Assembly: GCA_029266455.1 (NCBI GenBank)
Contig: JAQSWV010000010.1
Coordinates: 1 to 64,000, forward strand
Reading direction: 5' to 3'
Source of the DNA: Nocardioidaceae bacterium
GTDB taxonomy: Bacteria > Actinomycetota > Actinomycetes > Propionibacteriales > Nocardioidaceae
Length of the DNA: 64,000 nt
Made by a program: the position numbers and the translations under genes. A model generated the notes under the pieces. It was not told the DNA's origin and did no database searches. It saw only the letters and a list, made by a program, of their open reading frames with translations. Position 1 is the first letter of the stretch, and the number at the start of each line of letters is the position of its first letter. Of the stretch, positions 8,910-17,536 are shown one piece after another.

Positions 8910-10331
8910 CTACTGGGCCAGCGTGCCGGGTCGAGCCCGCGCTCCTCGGCGGCGGGCGAGCGCCGAGTAGAGCAGCGGCGGGGCGGAGAGCGCGGCCACG
9001 GCCGCCGCCAGCAGCAGCACGTACTGGACGGTGCTGCCGGTGTCGAGCTGGCTGGGGGGAACGAAGCCGAGATAGAAGGAGAAGCCGCAGGCGGCCAGGC
9101 CGGTGCCGCCTGCGAGCCAGAGGCCGGGCTTTCCGCCGGGGATCCGGTAGGGGCGCGGGCGGTCGGGCTGTGTGTAGCGGAGACGAATCACCGCGGCGAA
9201 CATCAGCCCGTACATCACCACGATGATCTGGGCCGTGACGGCGGACAGCATCCAGTAGGAGGTGCTGACGTTCGGCACGAAGAGGAACAGCAGCGCGAAC
9301 AGGGAGCCGCCGACCCCCTGTGCCACCAGGAGCAGGACGGGCACGTCCCGGTCGTTGACGCGGGCCATCCGCGCGGGTGCGTAGCCGTCGCGGGCGACCG
9401 CGCCCAGCCCTCTGGCCGGACCGAGGATCCACGGCGACAGATGCGCGATCCCGCCGAGCGCGATGAGCAGCGCGAGCGGGCGGAGCAGCCAACCGATGCC
9501 GAGCGTGTCGAGTACGTCCTGGAAGAGCTCCATGGTGCCGGAAACCAGGCTGATCTCCTTCGCGGGGAGCACCAGTGCCACGAAGAGGGACCCGAGGACC
9601 GAGAAGAGCACGATGATGACGACGGCCAGTGCGATGGCGCGGGGGATGTCGCGGCCGGGGTTGTGAGTCTCCTTGGCGTGGAAGCCGGCCATCTCCATCC
9701 CCGTGAACAGCAGGATGATGCCACCCAGGAAGGCGAGGTTGTGCACGTTGATGTCAGGCAGCAGCGCCTCGGTGCTGAAGGGGATCTGCGACGGGTTCCC
9801 CTGCATCAGGAAGATCGCGCCGAGCATGACCACGAGCACTGCGGGGAGGATGGAGCCGAGGATCGTGCCGATCGAGCCGATGGCGCTCGACGCCTGGACC
9901 CCGCGCAGGTTCGCCAGCGTCGTGCCCCAGAAGAACACCATCATCACCACGACGAGGAAGACCTTGTTCGACGCGAGCGCCGGGTCGAAGACGTAGGCCA
10001 GGCTCGCTGCCATGAACGACAGCACAGTGGGGAACCACGCGACGTTCTCGGCGTAGTCGCACCAGACGGCCAGGAAGCCGGTCCGGCCACCGAACGCCTC
10101 GCGCACCCAGGCGTAGATGCCGCCCTCCTCGGGCCACGCCGTTCCGAGCTCGGCGGCCGCCATCGAGATCGGGACGAGGAACACCAGGATCGACAGGGCG
10201 AACAGGATGAGCATGGACCAGCCGTAGACCGCCATGACCGGCAGGTTGCGCGCGCTCACGATCGCCGCGACGTTGATCATGGCGATCGCGAAGACACCGA
10301 GGCGCACTGCGCGCGTTGGAGGCGCGCTCAC
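8910..10331 (-). CDS. GadC-like amino-acid antiporter (APC superfamily)
   Basis: A 473-residue, twelve-helix permease. WPEEGGIYAWV, GMEMAGFHAKETHNPGRD, HLSPWILGPARG and RPYRIPGGKPG correspond closely to the glutamate/GABA antiporter family of E. coli GadC. The GTG at 10331 overlaps the stop of the lipoprotein gene by 4 nt (GTGA) and is preferred over upstream codons inside that gene. It is the last gene of the lysX operon. GadC acts in acid resistance, and LysX remodels lipid charge, so a shared envelope or acid-stress role is a reasonable inference. The exact substrate is unknown. Confidence 0.82.
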   Translation of the reverse strand: MSAPPTRAVRLGVFAIAMINVAAIVSARNLPVMAVYGWSMLILFALSILVFLVPISMAAAELGTAWPEEGGIYAWVREAFGGRTGFLAVWCDYAENVAWFPTVLSFMAASLAYVFDPALASNKVFLVVVMMVFFWGTTLANLRGVQASSAIGSIGTILGSILPAVLVVMLGAIFLMQGNPSQIPFSTEALLPDINVHNLAFLGGIILLFTGMEMAGFHAKETHNPGRDIPRAIALAVVIIVLFSVLGSLFVALVLPAKEISLVSGTMELFQDVLDTLGIGWLLRPLALLIALGGIAHLSPWILGPARGLGAVARDGYAPARMARVNDRDVPVLLLVAQGVGGSLFALLFLFVPNVSTSYWMLSAVTAQIIVVMYGLMFAAVIRLRYTQPDRPRPYRIPGGKPGLWLAGGTGLAACGFSFYLGFVPPSQLDTGSTVQYVLLLAAAVAALSAPPLLYSALARRRGARARPGTLAQ

Positions 10332-10756
10332 CGCTGTGCCCCTGCCTCGTCCAGGCCCCGGGTCACCTGCTCGAAGACCGGGTCGTCGGAGGTGCCGAAG
10401 ACGAAGACCGAGGTACGCCCGTACGTCCACACCGCCCCGGAGCCCCGTGGGCGCACCGACACCTCGAAGGTCCGTACGGCGGCGTCCCGGTGGTCGACGT
10501 CGTCGAACTCGTCCGCCACGACCTGGGCGCGGTCGTCACCCGTGCAGTCCGCCGCGACCTCGTAGCTGCGGCTGCGCACCGCCAGGCTGGCGAGGCCGTC
10601 GTCGGCCGTCTCCGACTCGCAGATCTCCAGACCGACCTGCCGGAACGCGTCCTCGATCTCGCCGAACGAGGCGTCGCCGAACGCGGAGCGGGCGCCACAG
10701 CCTCCGCACAGCAGGGCACCCACGGCCAGGGCGACGGGCCAGCGCGGCCGCGTCAT
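10328..10756 (-). CDS. Small secreted lipoprotein-like protein
   Basis: A 142-residue protein with an N-terminal hydrophobic stretch and cysteines in ALLCGGCG, an imperfect lipobox at residues 15-20. The rest is acidic and soluble, with DDPVFEQVTRGLDE near the end. No family was recognised. The ATG at 10756 overlaps the lysX stop by 4 nt and its stop overlaps the GadC-like start by 4 nt, so it is translationally coupled on both sides. Confidence 0.72.
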   Translation of the reverse strand: MTRPRWPVALAVGALLCGGCGARSAFGDASFGEIEDAFRQVGLEICESETADDGLASLAVRSRSYEVAADCTGDDRAQVVADEFDDVDHRDAAVRTFEVSVRPRGSGAVWTYGRTSVFVFGTSDDPVFEQVTRGLDEAGAQR

Positions 10757-13700
10757 GCGGCCCGGATGTCCTGGCCGTCGACGGCAGCGCCCGGCTTGCG
10801 CGCCCCCACCGGTGTGGGCACGAACAGCTCGCCGAGGACCGGCACGGCGAGGAATCCCTCAGCCCCCGCATAGCGCAGCGCCACGCGCGGCAGGTCCCGC
10901 GGCCGCCGGTAGACCAGCACGCGTGGCAGCCACTCCGGCGAGAACTTCTCGTTGAAGGTGTGCAGCGACTCGATCTGGAAGTAGGGATTGACGAACGACA
11001 CCAGGCGTTTCGCAATCCGCTGACCCCAGGTGAACGGTACGTCCTCCGCGAACAGTCGGCCCCACACGGCGAAGTTCATGGACAGCCGGCGGACGCCCTC
11101 CTGCTTGAGCGCACCTGCCGTGCTGGCGATCAGGAACTCCGTCATCCCGTTGGGGGCATCGGGGTCGTGGCGCATCAGGTCCAGCGTGTAGCCGAAGTCG
11201 GCGCCGTAGGCGGGAACGATCCGCAGGAAGCCCCCCGGTCGGTTGCGGTCGTCCAGCGCGACGCAGAGGAGGAACTCGGGGTCGGTGCCGGTGACGTCCT
11301 GGCTGAGCGTCATCGTGAAACCGCGCTCGGGCCGCTTGCCCCGCCAGCGGGCGCTGATGTCGTTGAGCTGGCGGACGAGGGTCGGCGATGCCTTCGACTC
11401 CTGGATCAGCTCGAAGCGGTAGCGCTTGCCCACCCTGCGCACCGACTCCCGGACCCCCTTCATCGCTCGCCCCTCGAGCCCGAACGTGTCGCAGCGGATG
11501 ATCGCCTCGTCACCCAGGTAGAAGTGGTGGAACCCCCGGGCCGCATACCCGGGGACCTCCGTCTCGCGCACCGCCAGGAATGCCGGGTTCCATCCTCGCC
11601 CGTCACACATGGCGATGAACTCGTCCACCACGGCGGGGAGCGAGCCGGGCTCGCCGACCGGGTCGCCGGCTGCAAGCGCATAGCCGCCCATGTACGTGTA
11701 CGCGATCATGGCGTGGCCGTCGGAGGAGAAGAAGAACCTCTTGTCGTCACGGAGAGCGAACGACGCCAGGGTGTCCCACCCGTGCCGGTGCACGAGGGCC
11801 TCGGCCCGCTCCCACTCGCCGGGGTCACGCTCCTGCCTGGCCACCAGCGGCCGGAACAGCAGCCACAAGAAGCCGACCACGCCCGTGATCCCGAGGCACA
11901 CCATCGTGGCCGGGTACAGATGGCCGAAGAACCGTCCCTGGTAGGTGTAGCTCCCCTCGACGCCGACCAGTCCGAGCAGGGTGGTCCACAGCACCCCTCC
12001 GACGGACAACCCGGGTTCGAGGCGGTCACGCTCGAGAACCAGGCTGATCGCGCTGAAGGCCAACGTGGCCACCACGAACAGTGGGCCGACCGTCAGCAGT
12101 CGCAGGGCCGAAGGAGGGTCGGACGGGACGCGGAACCGGTGTCTCTGCGCCAACAGGGCCACCACCATCGCGGCGTTCAGAGCCGCCGGTATGAGGTGCG
12201 GTCCCTTGAGCACGTGCCCGAGCGTGCCGACGGCGAACACCACGAGCGCCACCTGCCAGGCCCGCCGCTTGTACTTCGCGAGCTGGCTCGCCAGCACGAG
12301 CAGGAACATGCCGAGCAGCACCGTGGCCACATGACCACTCACCCGGAACCACAGCGGCGTCACGTCGGTGGCGAGCAGGTCCGTCCGCTCTCGGAGGAAC
12401 GGCAGCAGTCCCACCAGCGCCACGATGCCGGTGAGCGCGGTCAGGGCCGCGAGCACGCGTCCCGGCCCTCGATCCCGCCCATGCGGTGCAGCATCGGCGA
12501 CGGGCACTCCGACCGGCCTCGGCAGCTCGGCCACGCGACCCGTCGACGCGCCGCCGGTCGGCGCCGGGGCCGGGGAGGCCGGGGTGGCCGGGCTCGATGC
12601 CGTCGCGGCGTCACCCGCGGCCGCTGTCATCGCGGCGCGGACAGCCGGGATGCCGCTCCCGCCGCCCCCACTGGGTCCGGCGGTGCTCGGGTACTCCGGT
12701 CGCAGCGTCGGGAACAGGATCACCTCGCGGATCGAGTCGACGCTGGCGATGAGCATGACCAGCCGGTCGATGCCCATGCCCATCCCGCCCGTGCAGGGCA
12801 TCCCGTACTCGAGGGCTCGCACGTAGTCGAGGTCGACGTCGCCGGCCTCGGGGTCACCGCCCGCCTTGGCCCTCGCCTCCTCCTCGAAGGCCTTCAGCTG
12901 CTCGACGGGGTTGTTCTGCTCGCTGTAGGCGTTGGCGAGCTCATGACCCCCGACGATGAGCTCGAAGCGTTCGACGTAGCCCTCGTCGGAACGGTGCGCG
13001 CGCGCGAGCGGTGAGACCTCCTGGGGGTAGTCGACACAGAACAACGGCCCCCGTACCTCGTGCTGAACCCGCTCGTCATAGAGCTGGTTCATCAGCTTGC
13101 CGCTGCCCCAGTCGCGCTCCCACGGGATCTCGAATCGGTCCAGGATCGCGCGGGCCTCGTCGACCGGCATCAGCGGGCTCATGTCGACCTGGGCCTTCTC
13201 CTTGATCAGGTCGGCCATCCGGACCCGCGGCCATGGTGGGCTGAGGTCGAGTGGCTGGTTGCCCAGGGTGACGGTCAGCTCGCCGTCGAGTGCCCGGCGG
13301 GCGGCGTGGACGATGAGCCCCTCGGTGAGGTCCATCATGTCGTGGTAGTCGCCGTACGCCTGGTAGAGCTCGAGCATCGTGAACTCGGGGTTGTGACTGG
13401 TGTCCACGCCTTCGTTGCGGAAGACGCGCCCGATCTCGAAGACCCTCTCCATCCCCCCGACGATCAACCGCTTGAGGTGCAGCTCCAGCGCGATGCGCAT
13501 GTACAGGTCGAGGTCGAGGGCGTTGTGATGGGTGATGAACGGCCGGGCGGACGCGCCCCCCTGGATGGTCGAGAGCATCGGCCCCTCGACCTCCCAGAAC
13601 CCCTTGCTCTCGAGGTGTTCGCGGATCGCCAGCAGGATCTCTCGGCGGATGCCGAACACCCGTCGCGTGTGCTCGTTGGAGATCAGGTCCACGTACCGTT

Positions 13701-14187
13701 GCCGGAAGCGGATGTCGGTGGCGGTGAGGCCCTTCCACTTGTCCGGCAGCGGCAGGAGCGCCTTGCCGAGCAGCTGGAACGAGGAGACGTCGATCGAGAG
13801 CTCGCCCCGCCGCGTCGCGATCACGTCGCCCTCGACGCCCACCCAGTCGCCCCGGTCGAGGTGGTCGAACTGCTCGTGCGCGGCGCCTCCCAGCCGCGTG
13901 GAGTCGACGAAGAGCTGGATGTGACCGGACCGGTCCTGCAGCGTCGCGAACGTGAGCCCGCCCTGGCGGCGGATCAGCATCAACCGCCCGGCGACGGTGA
14001 CGCGGTCATCCGTGCGAGTGTCCGGTGCCAGGCCGGCGTGCGCTGCTCTGATGTCGGCGATGGAGCGGTCGGGCGCGAACGAGAACGGGTAGGGGTCGAT
14101 CCCGGCGGAGCGCATGTCGTCGAGCTTGCGCCGCCGGACATCGCCCTGGCTCTCGTGGTGCGGGTCGGGCTCCGCCGGATCATCCAT
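10753..14187 (-). CDS. lysX: Lysyl-tRNA synthetase / lysyl-phosphatidylglycerol synthase fusion, swapped domain order
   Basis: An 1144-residue bifunctional protein. Residues 1-500 are a class II LysRS: OB fold (VTVAGRLMLIRRQGG), motif 2 region FEIGRVFRNEGVDTSHNPEF and motif 3 GGMGMGIDRLVMLI. A Pro/Ala/Gly linker follows (about 505-560), then several membrane helices (about 565-770) and a C-terminal DUF2156/MprF lysyltransferase domain (YTYMGGYALAAGDPVGE, VRRVGKRYRFELIQES). LysX charges tRNA-Lys and transfers lysine to phosphatidylglycerol, lowering surface negative charge. Mycobacterial LysX has the opposite order, membrane/transferase part first. The ATG at 14187 overlaps the upstream gene by 8 nt. 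Confidence 0.92.
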   Translation of the reverse strand: MDDPAEPDPHHESQGDVRRRKLDDMRSAGIDPYPFSFAPDRSIADIRAAHAGLAPDTRTDDRVTVAGRLMLIRRQGGLTFATLQDRSGHIQLFVDSTRLGGAAHEQFDHLDRGDWVGVEGDVIATRRGELSIDVSSFQLLGKALLPLPDKWKGLTATDIRFRQRYVDLISNEHTRRVFGIRREILLAIREHLESKGFWEVEGPMLSTIQGGASARPFITHHNALDLDLYMRIALELHLKRLIVGGMERVFEIGRVFRNEGVDTSHNPEFTMLELYQAYGDYHDMMDLTEGLIVHAARRALDGELTVTLGNQPLDLSPPWPRVRMADLIKEKAQVDMSPLMPVDEARAILDRFEIPWERDWGSGKLMNQLYDERVQHEVRGPLFCVDYPQEVSPLARAHRSDEGYVERFELIVGGHELANAYSEQNNPVEQLKAFEEEARAKAGGDPEAGDVDLDYVRALEYGMPCTGGMGMGIDRLVMLIASVDSIREVILFPTLRPEYPSTAGPSGGGGSGIPAVRAAMTAAAGDAATASSPATPASPAPAPTGGASTGRVAELPRPVGVPVADAAPHGRDRGPGRVLAALTALTGIVALVGLLPFLRERTDLLATDVTPLWFRVSGHVATVLLGMFLLVLASQLAKYKRRAWQVALVVFAVGTLGHVLKGPHLIPAALNAAMVVALLAQRHRFRVPSDPPSALRLLTVGPLFVVATLAFSAISLVLERDRLEPGLSVGGVLWTTLLGLVGVEGSYTYQGRFFGHLYPATMVCLGITGVVGFLWLLFRPLVARQERDPGEWERAEALVHRHGWDTLASFALRDDKRFFFSSDGHAMIAYTYMGGYALAAGDPVGEPGSLPAVVDEFIAMCDGRGWNPAFLAVRETEVPGYAARGFHHFYLGDEAIIRCDTFGLEGRAMKGVRESVRRVGKRYRFELIQESKASPTLVRQLNDISARWRGKRPERGFTMTLSQDVTGTDPEFLLCVALDDRNRPGGFLRIVPAYGADFGYTLDLMRHDPDAPNGMTEFLIASTAGALKQEGVRRLSMNFAVWGRLFAEDVPFTWGQRIAKRLVSFVNPYFQIESLHTFNEKFSPEWLPRVLVYRRPRDLPRVALRYAGAEGFLAVPVLGELFVPTPVGARKPGAAVDGQDIRAA

Positions 14188-14377
14188 GCGCGCCGCCCGT
14201 ACGGTCGTGCGTGTCCGCGCCGCGCGCCGGCGCATCGGCTGCCGCGGTCATCACCTGAGCGCGCCGCCACACCAGCTCGAACGTGCGGCCGTCGCCTGTG
14301 ACCTCATGTCGCTGGGACTGCTTGAACCCCGCATACCCGCACAGGACCACGATGAGGACCAGCTCGACAGGTGTCAT
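14180..14377 (-). CDS. Small membrane-anchored protein upstream of lysX
   Basis: A 65-residue frame: one helix (PVELVLIVVLCGYAGF, residues 3-18) followed by a short soluble tail with RTFELVWRRAQV. Its stop lies 8 nt inside lysX, an arrangement typical of translational coupling. No family recognised. It may be the first gene of the lysX operon. Confidence 0.55.
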   Translation of the reverse strand: MTPVELVLIVVLCGYAGFKQSQRHEVTGDGRTFELVWRRAQVMTAAADAPARGADTHDRTGGAHG

Positions 14378-14557
14378 CCCGAGTACCGTCCCCTCGCTCG
14401 ATCTCGGGTGAGCCTAGGGGCCTGCGTCTGGCGCCGTCCATGCTCCAGGCACGGATCCGCCCGAGGTGCGCCGCGGACGACGCCCCGGTCGCGTGGCCGT
14501 GCGAGGCCCTACGGTGAGCGTCCGCCGCATCGGCCGGCAACCCTGGAGAATCACCGC

Positions 14558-15763
14558 ATGCGTCGTGCCACAACTGCTCTCGCGCTCACGGTGGTGTCCC
14601 TGGCAGCCCTGCTGGGAAGCCCCGCCAACGGGGCCGAGGAGACCGCCGCCGGGTCGGCCGGTACCCGCAGCTTCCCGCCTCGCGCCGAACGCGCGCTGGA
14701 CGAGATCGTCAAGACCGGGATGGCCGCATCCGATACGCCCGGGATGGCGGCCGGGGTGTGGATCCCGGGCAGGGGCAGGTACGTCAAGGCCTTCGGCGTC
14801 GCCGACACCACGACGGGCCGACCGTTCCGGCTGAACGACCACGTCCGGATCGCCAGCATCACGAAGTCCCTGACGGCGACCGCGGTCCTCCAGCTGGTGG
14901 ACCGGGGCCGGCTCCGGCTGGGCGACACGCTGTCGTCGTACGTTCGAGGCATCCCGAACGGCAGGACCATCACCGTGCGGCAGCTGCTGAACATGACCGC
15001 CGGGGTCTACGACTACACCATGGACGACGCGTTCGGCCGTGCCTTCGACCGCGACCCGTTGATGGCGTTCGGGCCGCGTGACGCCATCCGCATCGTCAAG
15101 CGCCACGAGCCGTCCTTCGCGCCGGGCGAAGGGGTGAGCTACTCGGACAGCAACTACGTGCTGCTCGGGCTGGTCGTCCAACGGGTGACCGACCGCTCCC
15201 TCGGCCGGGTGATCCGCCACCGCATCCTGAAGCCGCTGGGGATGTCGCACACCAGCTACCCCACCGGCTCGGCCATGCCGGATCCGCACGCCCGGGGGTA
15301 CGTCGAGGCGCCCGACGGTTCGCTACGGGATGTCACGAGGGTCAACCCAGGGGTGGCCAGCGGCGCCGGAGCCATGATCTCCACCCTCGGCGACCTTCGG
15401 ATCTGGGCGCGGGCGCTGGCCAAGGGGACCCTGCTGTCCCGGGAGACCCACCGCAAGCAGCTGAGGACGGTGCCCTTCCCGGGGCAGGTGCTGGACGTCG
15501 GCTACGGGTTGGGCGTTCTCGACATCAACGACTTCATCGGGCACAACGGCGCCATCTACGGCTACGGCTCGGCGATGTTCTATCTGCCGAGGGCCAACGC
15601 CACCATCGTCGTGGAGGGGAACCTGAGCTCGAACTTCTCCGGGATCCCGACGTCGGTGTTCTACGGAATAGCCAACTACCTGTTCCCCCGGCAGTTCGAG
15701 ACGGCCGAGGCCGACCATCGCCGGGGTGCGGCTGCACCCGACCAGCTGCTCACTCCCCGGTGA
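14558..15763 (+). CDS. Secreted serine hydrolase, beta-lactamase/DD-peptidase fold
   Basis: A 401-residue exported protein with a signal peptide at residues 1-27 (ALALTVVSLAALLGSPANGA). The nucleophile motif SITK lies in RIASITKSL, the second motif is YSDSNYVLLG (YSN-like), and the third is GHNGAIYG (HxG). This is the class C beta-lactamase / D-alanyl-D-alanine carboxypeptidase / esterase superfamily. ATG 14558 follows GGAGA. A role in peptidoglycan or as an esterase cannot be separated from sequence. Its 3' end overlaps the convergent ABC permease by 14 nt. Confidence 0.85.
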   Translation: MRRATTALALTVVSLAALLGSPANGAEETAAGSAGTRSFPPRAERALDEIVKTGMAASDTPGMAAGVWIPGRGRYVKAFGVADTTTGRPFRLNDHVRIASITKSLTATAVLQLVDRGRLRLGDTLSSYVRGIPNGRTITVRQLLNMTAGVYDYTMDDAFGRAFDRDPLMAFGPRDAIRIVKRHEPSFAPGEGVSYSDSNYVLLGLVVQRVTDRSLGRVIRHRILKPLGMSHTSYPTGSAMPDPHARGYVEAPDGSLRDVTRVNPGVASGAGAMISTLGDLRIWARALAKGTLLSRETHRKQLRTVPFPGQVLDVGYGLGVLDINDFIGHNGAIYGYGSAMFYLPRANATIVVEGNLSSNFSGIPTSVFYGIANYLFPRQFETAEADHRRGAAAPDQLLTPR

Positions 15764-16601
15764 CCGCCCCCAGCGTCAGGCCAGTGACCAGCCAACGACG
15801 GACGGCGAGACCCGCAAGGATCATCGGGAGCACGACGATCGTTCCGATCGCGCTCAGCTGACCCCAGTCGATGCCCGTCTGCGTCACCAGCTGGCTGGCG
15901 GCGATGGGCAGGGTCTGCGAGTTCGGTCCGGCGAAGACGGTCGCGAACGCGTAGTCGTTCCACGCGAACACCAGGCACAGCACGCCGGTGGTCACCAGAC
16001 CCGCCTTGCTCAGCGGCAGCACGACGTGCCAGAACGCCTGCCAGCGGCTGCAGCCGGCGACCATCGCGGACTCCTCCAGAGAGGGTGGGATGTCGGCGAA
16101 GAAGGCGCTCATCAACCAGATCGCGAACGGCAGGTTGAACGACATGTACGCGAGGATCAGTCCGGGCAGCGTGTCGATCAGGCCCACGAGCCTGAACATC
16201 AGGAACAGGGGCAGCACCACTGCGGCGATGGGGGCCATCCGGGTCGAGATGATCCAGAACGACAGGTGGTGCTTGCCGCGCATCGCCGAACGCGCCAGGC
16301 CGTAGCCGGCCAGCGTCCCCAGCACGAGCGACAGCACGGCCGACACTCCCGCTGCCACCACGCTGTGCCACAGGTAGGGCACGAGGTCGTTGGCGCCCCC
16401 GAACAGACCGCGATAGTTCGCGAGGGTGGGTTCGAAGAAGAACGCCGGATTCTTGGCGGTCACGTCGGCGCTGTTCTTGAACGACCCCATGAGCATCCAC
16501 ACCAGCGGCACCAGGGTCCACAGCAGGGCCACGGCCACGACGGCGTAGACGACGAGCTGGCTGGCCGGGCCGGAGCGCTGGTGGGCGGATCCCGTGCTCA
16601 C
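15750..16601 (-). CDS. Sugar ABC transporter permease (MalG type)
   Basis: A 283-residue, six-helix permease of the carbohydrate-uptake-1 family. The EAA-like loop reads EESAMVAGCSRWQAFWHVVLP, and FAWNDYAFATVF matches the conserved MalG segment. The GTG at 16601 overlaps the stop of the partner permease (GTGA). It is the last of a three-gene importer operon that has no ATPase gene; in actinobacteria such importers often share an MsiK-type ATPase encoded elsewhere. Confidence 0.9.
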   Translation of the reverse strand: MSTGSAHQRSGPASQLVVYAVVAVALLWTLVPLVWMLMGSFKNSADVTAKNPAFFFEPTLANYRGLFGGANDLVPYLWHSVVAAGVSAVLSLVLGTLAGYGLARSAMRGKHHLSFWIISTRMAPIAAVVLPLFLMFRLVGLIDTLPGLILAYMSFNLPFAIWLMSAFFADIPPSLEESAMVAGCSRWQAFWHVVLPLSKAGLVTTGVLCLVFAWNDYAFATVFAGPNSQTLPIAASQLVTQTGIDWGQLSAIGTIVVLPMILAGLAVRRWLVTGLTLGAVTGE

Positions 16602-17536
16602 GAGGTCTGTCCCTTCGTGCCCAGCAGGCGGACGAACGCCTGCGCGATGAGGATGGTGACGACCAGCATCATGAGACCGATGGCGGCGGCGTACCCGAGG
16701 TCGAAGAAGCGGAACGCGGTCTCGAACAACCGGATGGGGATCGTCTTGGTGGCGTCCGCCGGACCGCCGTTCGTCGTGACGTAGATGATGTCGAAGTAGC
16801 GCACCGCGTCCATGGCACGGATCAGCAGTGCCACCAGCAGGATCCCGCGGATCGACGGCATGACGATGTGCAGCAGGGTCCGCCAGTAGCCCGCCCCGTC
16901 CATGGCCGCGGCCTCCAGCACCGACGGGTTCACCCCGCTGAGGCCGGCCAGGACGATCAGCGCGATGAGCGGAGTCCACTCCCACACGTCCATCAGCACG
17001 ACGGCGATGAAGGCGCTCGTGGTCCCGCCCAGGATGTCGCCGTCATAGCCGACGCTGCGCAGCAGGCTGGTGTAGAGCCCGAAGGTCGAGTCGGTGAGGT
17101 AGCGGCCGAGCAGCCCCACGATGACCGGTGCCACGAACATCGGCAGCAGGATGAGCGACAGGAGAAGCCCGCGTCCGCGCACGACGCTGTGCAGGGCGAT
17201 CGCGATGCCGATGCCCAGCAGCATCTCCAGGCCCAGCGTGGCGGCCAGGTAGACGGCGGTGCGTCCCCAGCTCGCCCACATGTCCGGGTCGGACAGGACG
17301 CGGCTCCAGTTGTCCAGCCCCGCCCACTCCAGCGACACGCCGCCGAGCAGCCCGACCCGGCTGAAGCTCATCGTGACCAGGGCGAGGAACGGGATGATCG
17401 ACAGCACGGCCAGGACAGCGACGCCGGGCGTCATCAGCCAGCCGTAGAGACTCAGGGTCGGCCCGCGCCGCCCCGGCGCGCCGCTCTCCGCCGGGCTCTC
17501 GGACTTCTCCGCCCGCTCGTCCACCACCGTGGTCAC
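16598..17536 (-). CDS. Sugar ABC transporter permease (MalF type)
   Basis: A 312-residue permease with six helices. The coupling loop EAAAMDGAGYWRTLLHIVMP is the EAA motif contacting the ATPase. TTNGGPADATKTIPI is typical of MalF-type subunits. The GTG at 17536 overlaps the stop of the binding-protein gene (GTGA), showing translational coupling. Substrate unknown. Confidence 0.9.
   Translation of the reverse strand: MTTVVDERAEKSESPAESGAPGRRGPTLSLYGWLMTPGVAVLAVLSIIPFLALVTMSFSRVGLLGGVSLEWAGLDNWSRVLSDPDMWASWGRTAVYLAATLGLEMLLGIGIAIALHSVVRGRGLLLSLILLPMFVAPVIVGLLGRYLTDSTFGLYTSLLRSVGYDGDILGGTTSAFIAVVLMDVWEWTPLIALIVLAGLSGVNPSVLEAAAMDGAGYWRTLLHIVMPSIRGILLVALLIRAMDAVRYFDIIYVTTNGGPADATKTIPIRLFETAFRFFDLGYAAAIGLMMLVVTILIAQAFVRLLGTKGQTS

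Noticed and set aside
10234-13014. Very long open frame opposite lysX
   Set aside because: It is antisense to strongly conserved LysRS/MprF motifs, its product is Arg/His/Gln-rich with no domain, and such frames are a by-product of high-GC codon use.
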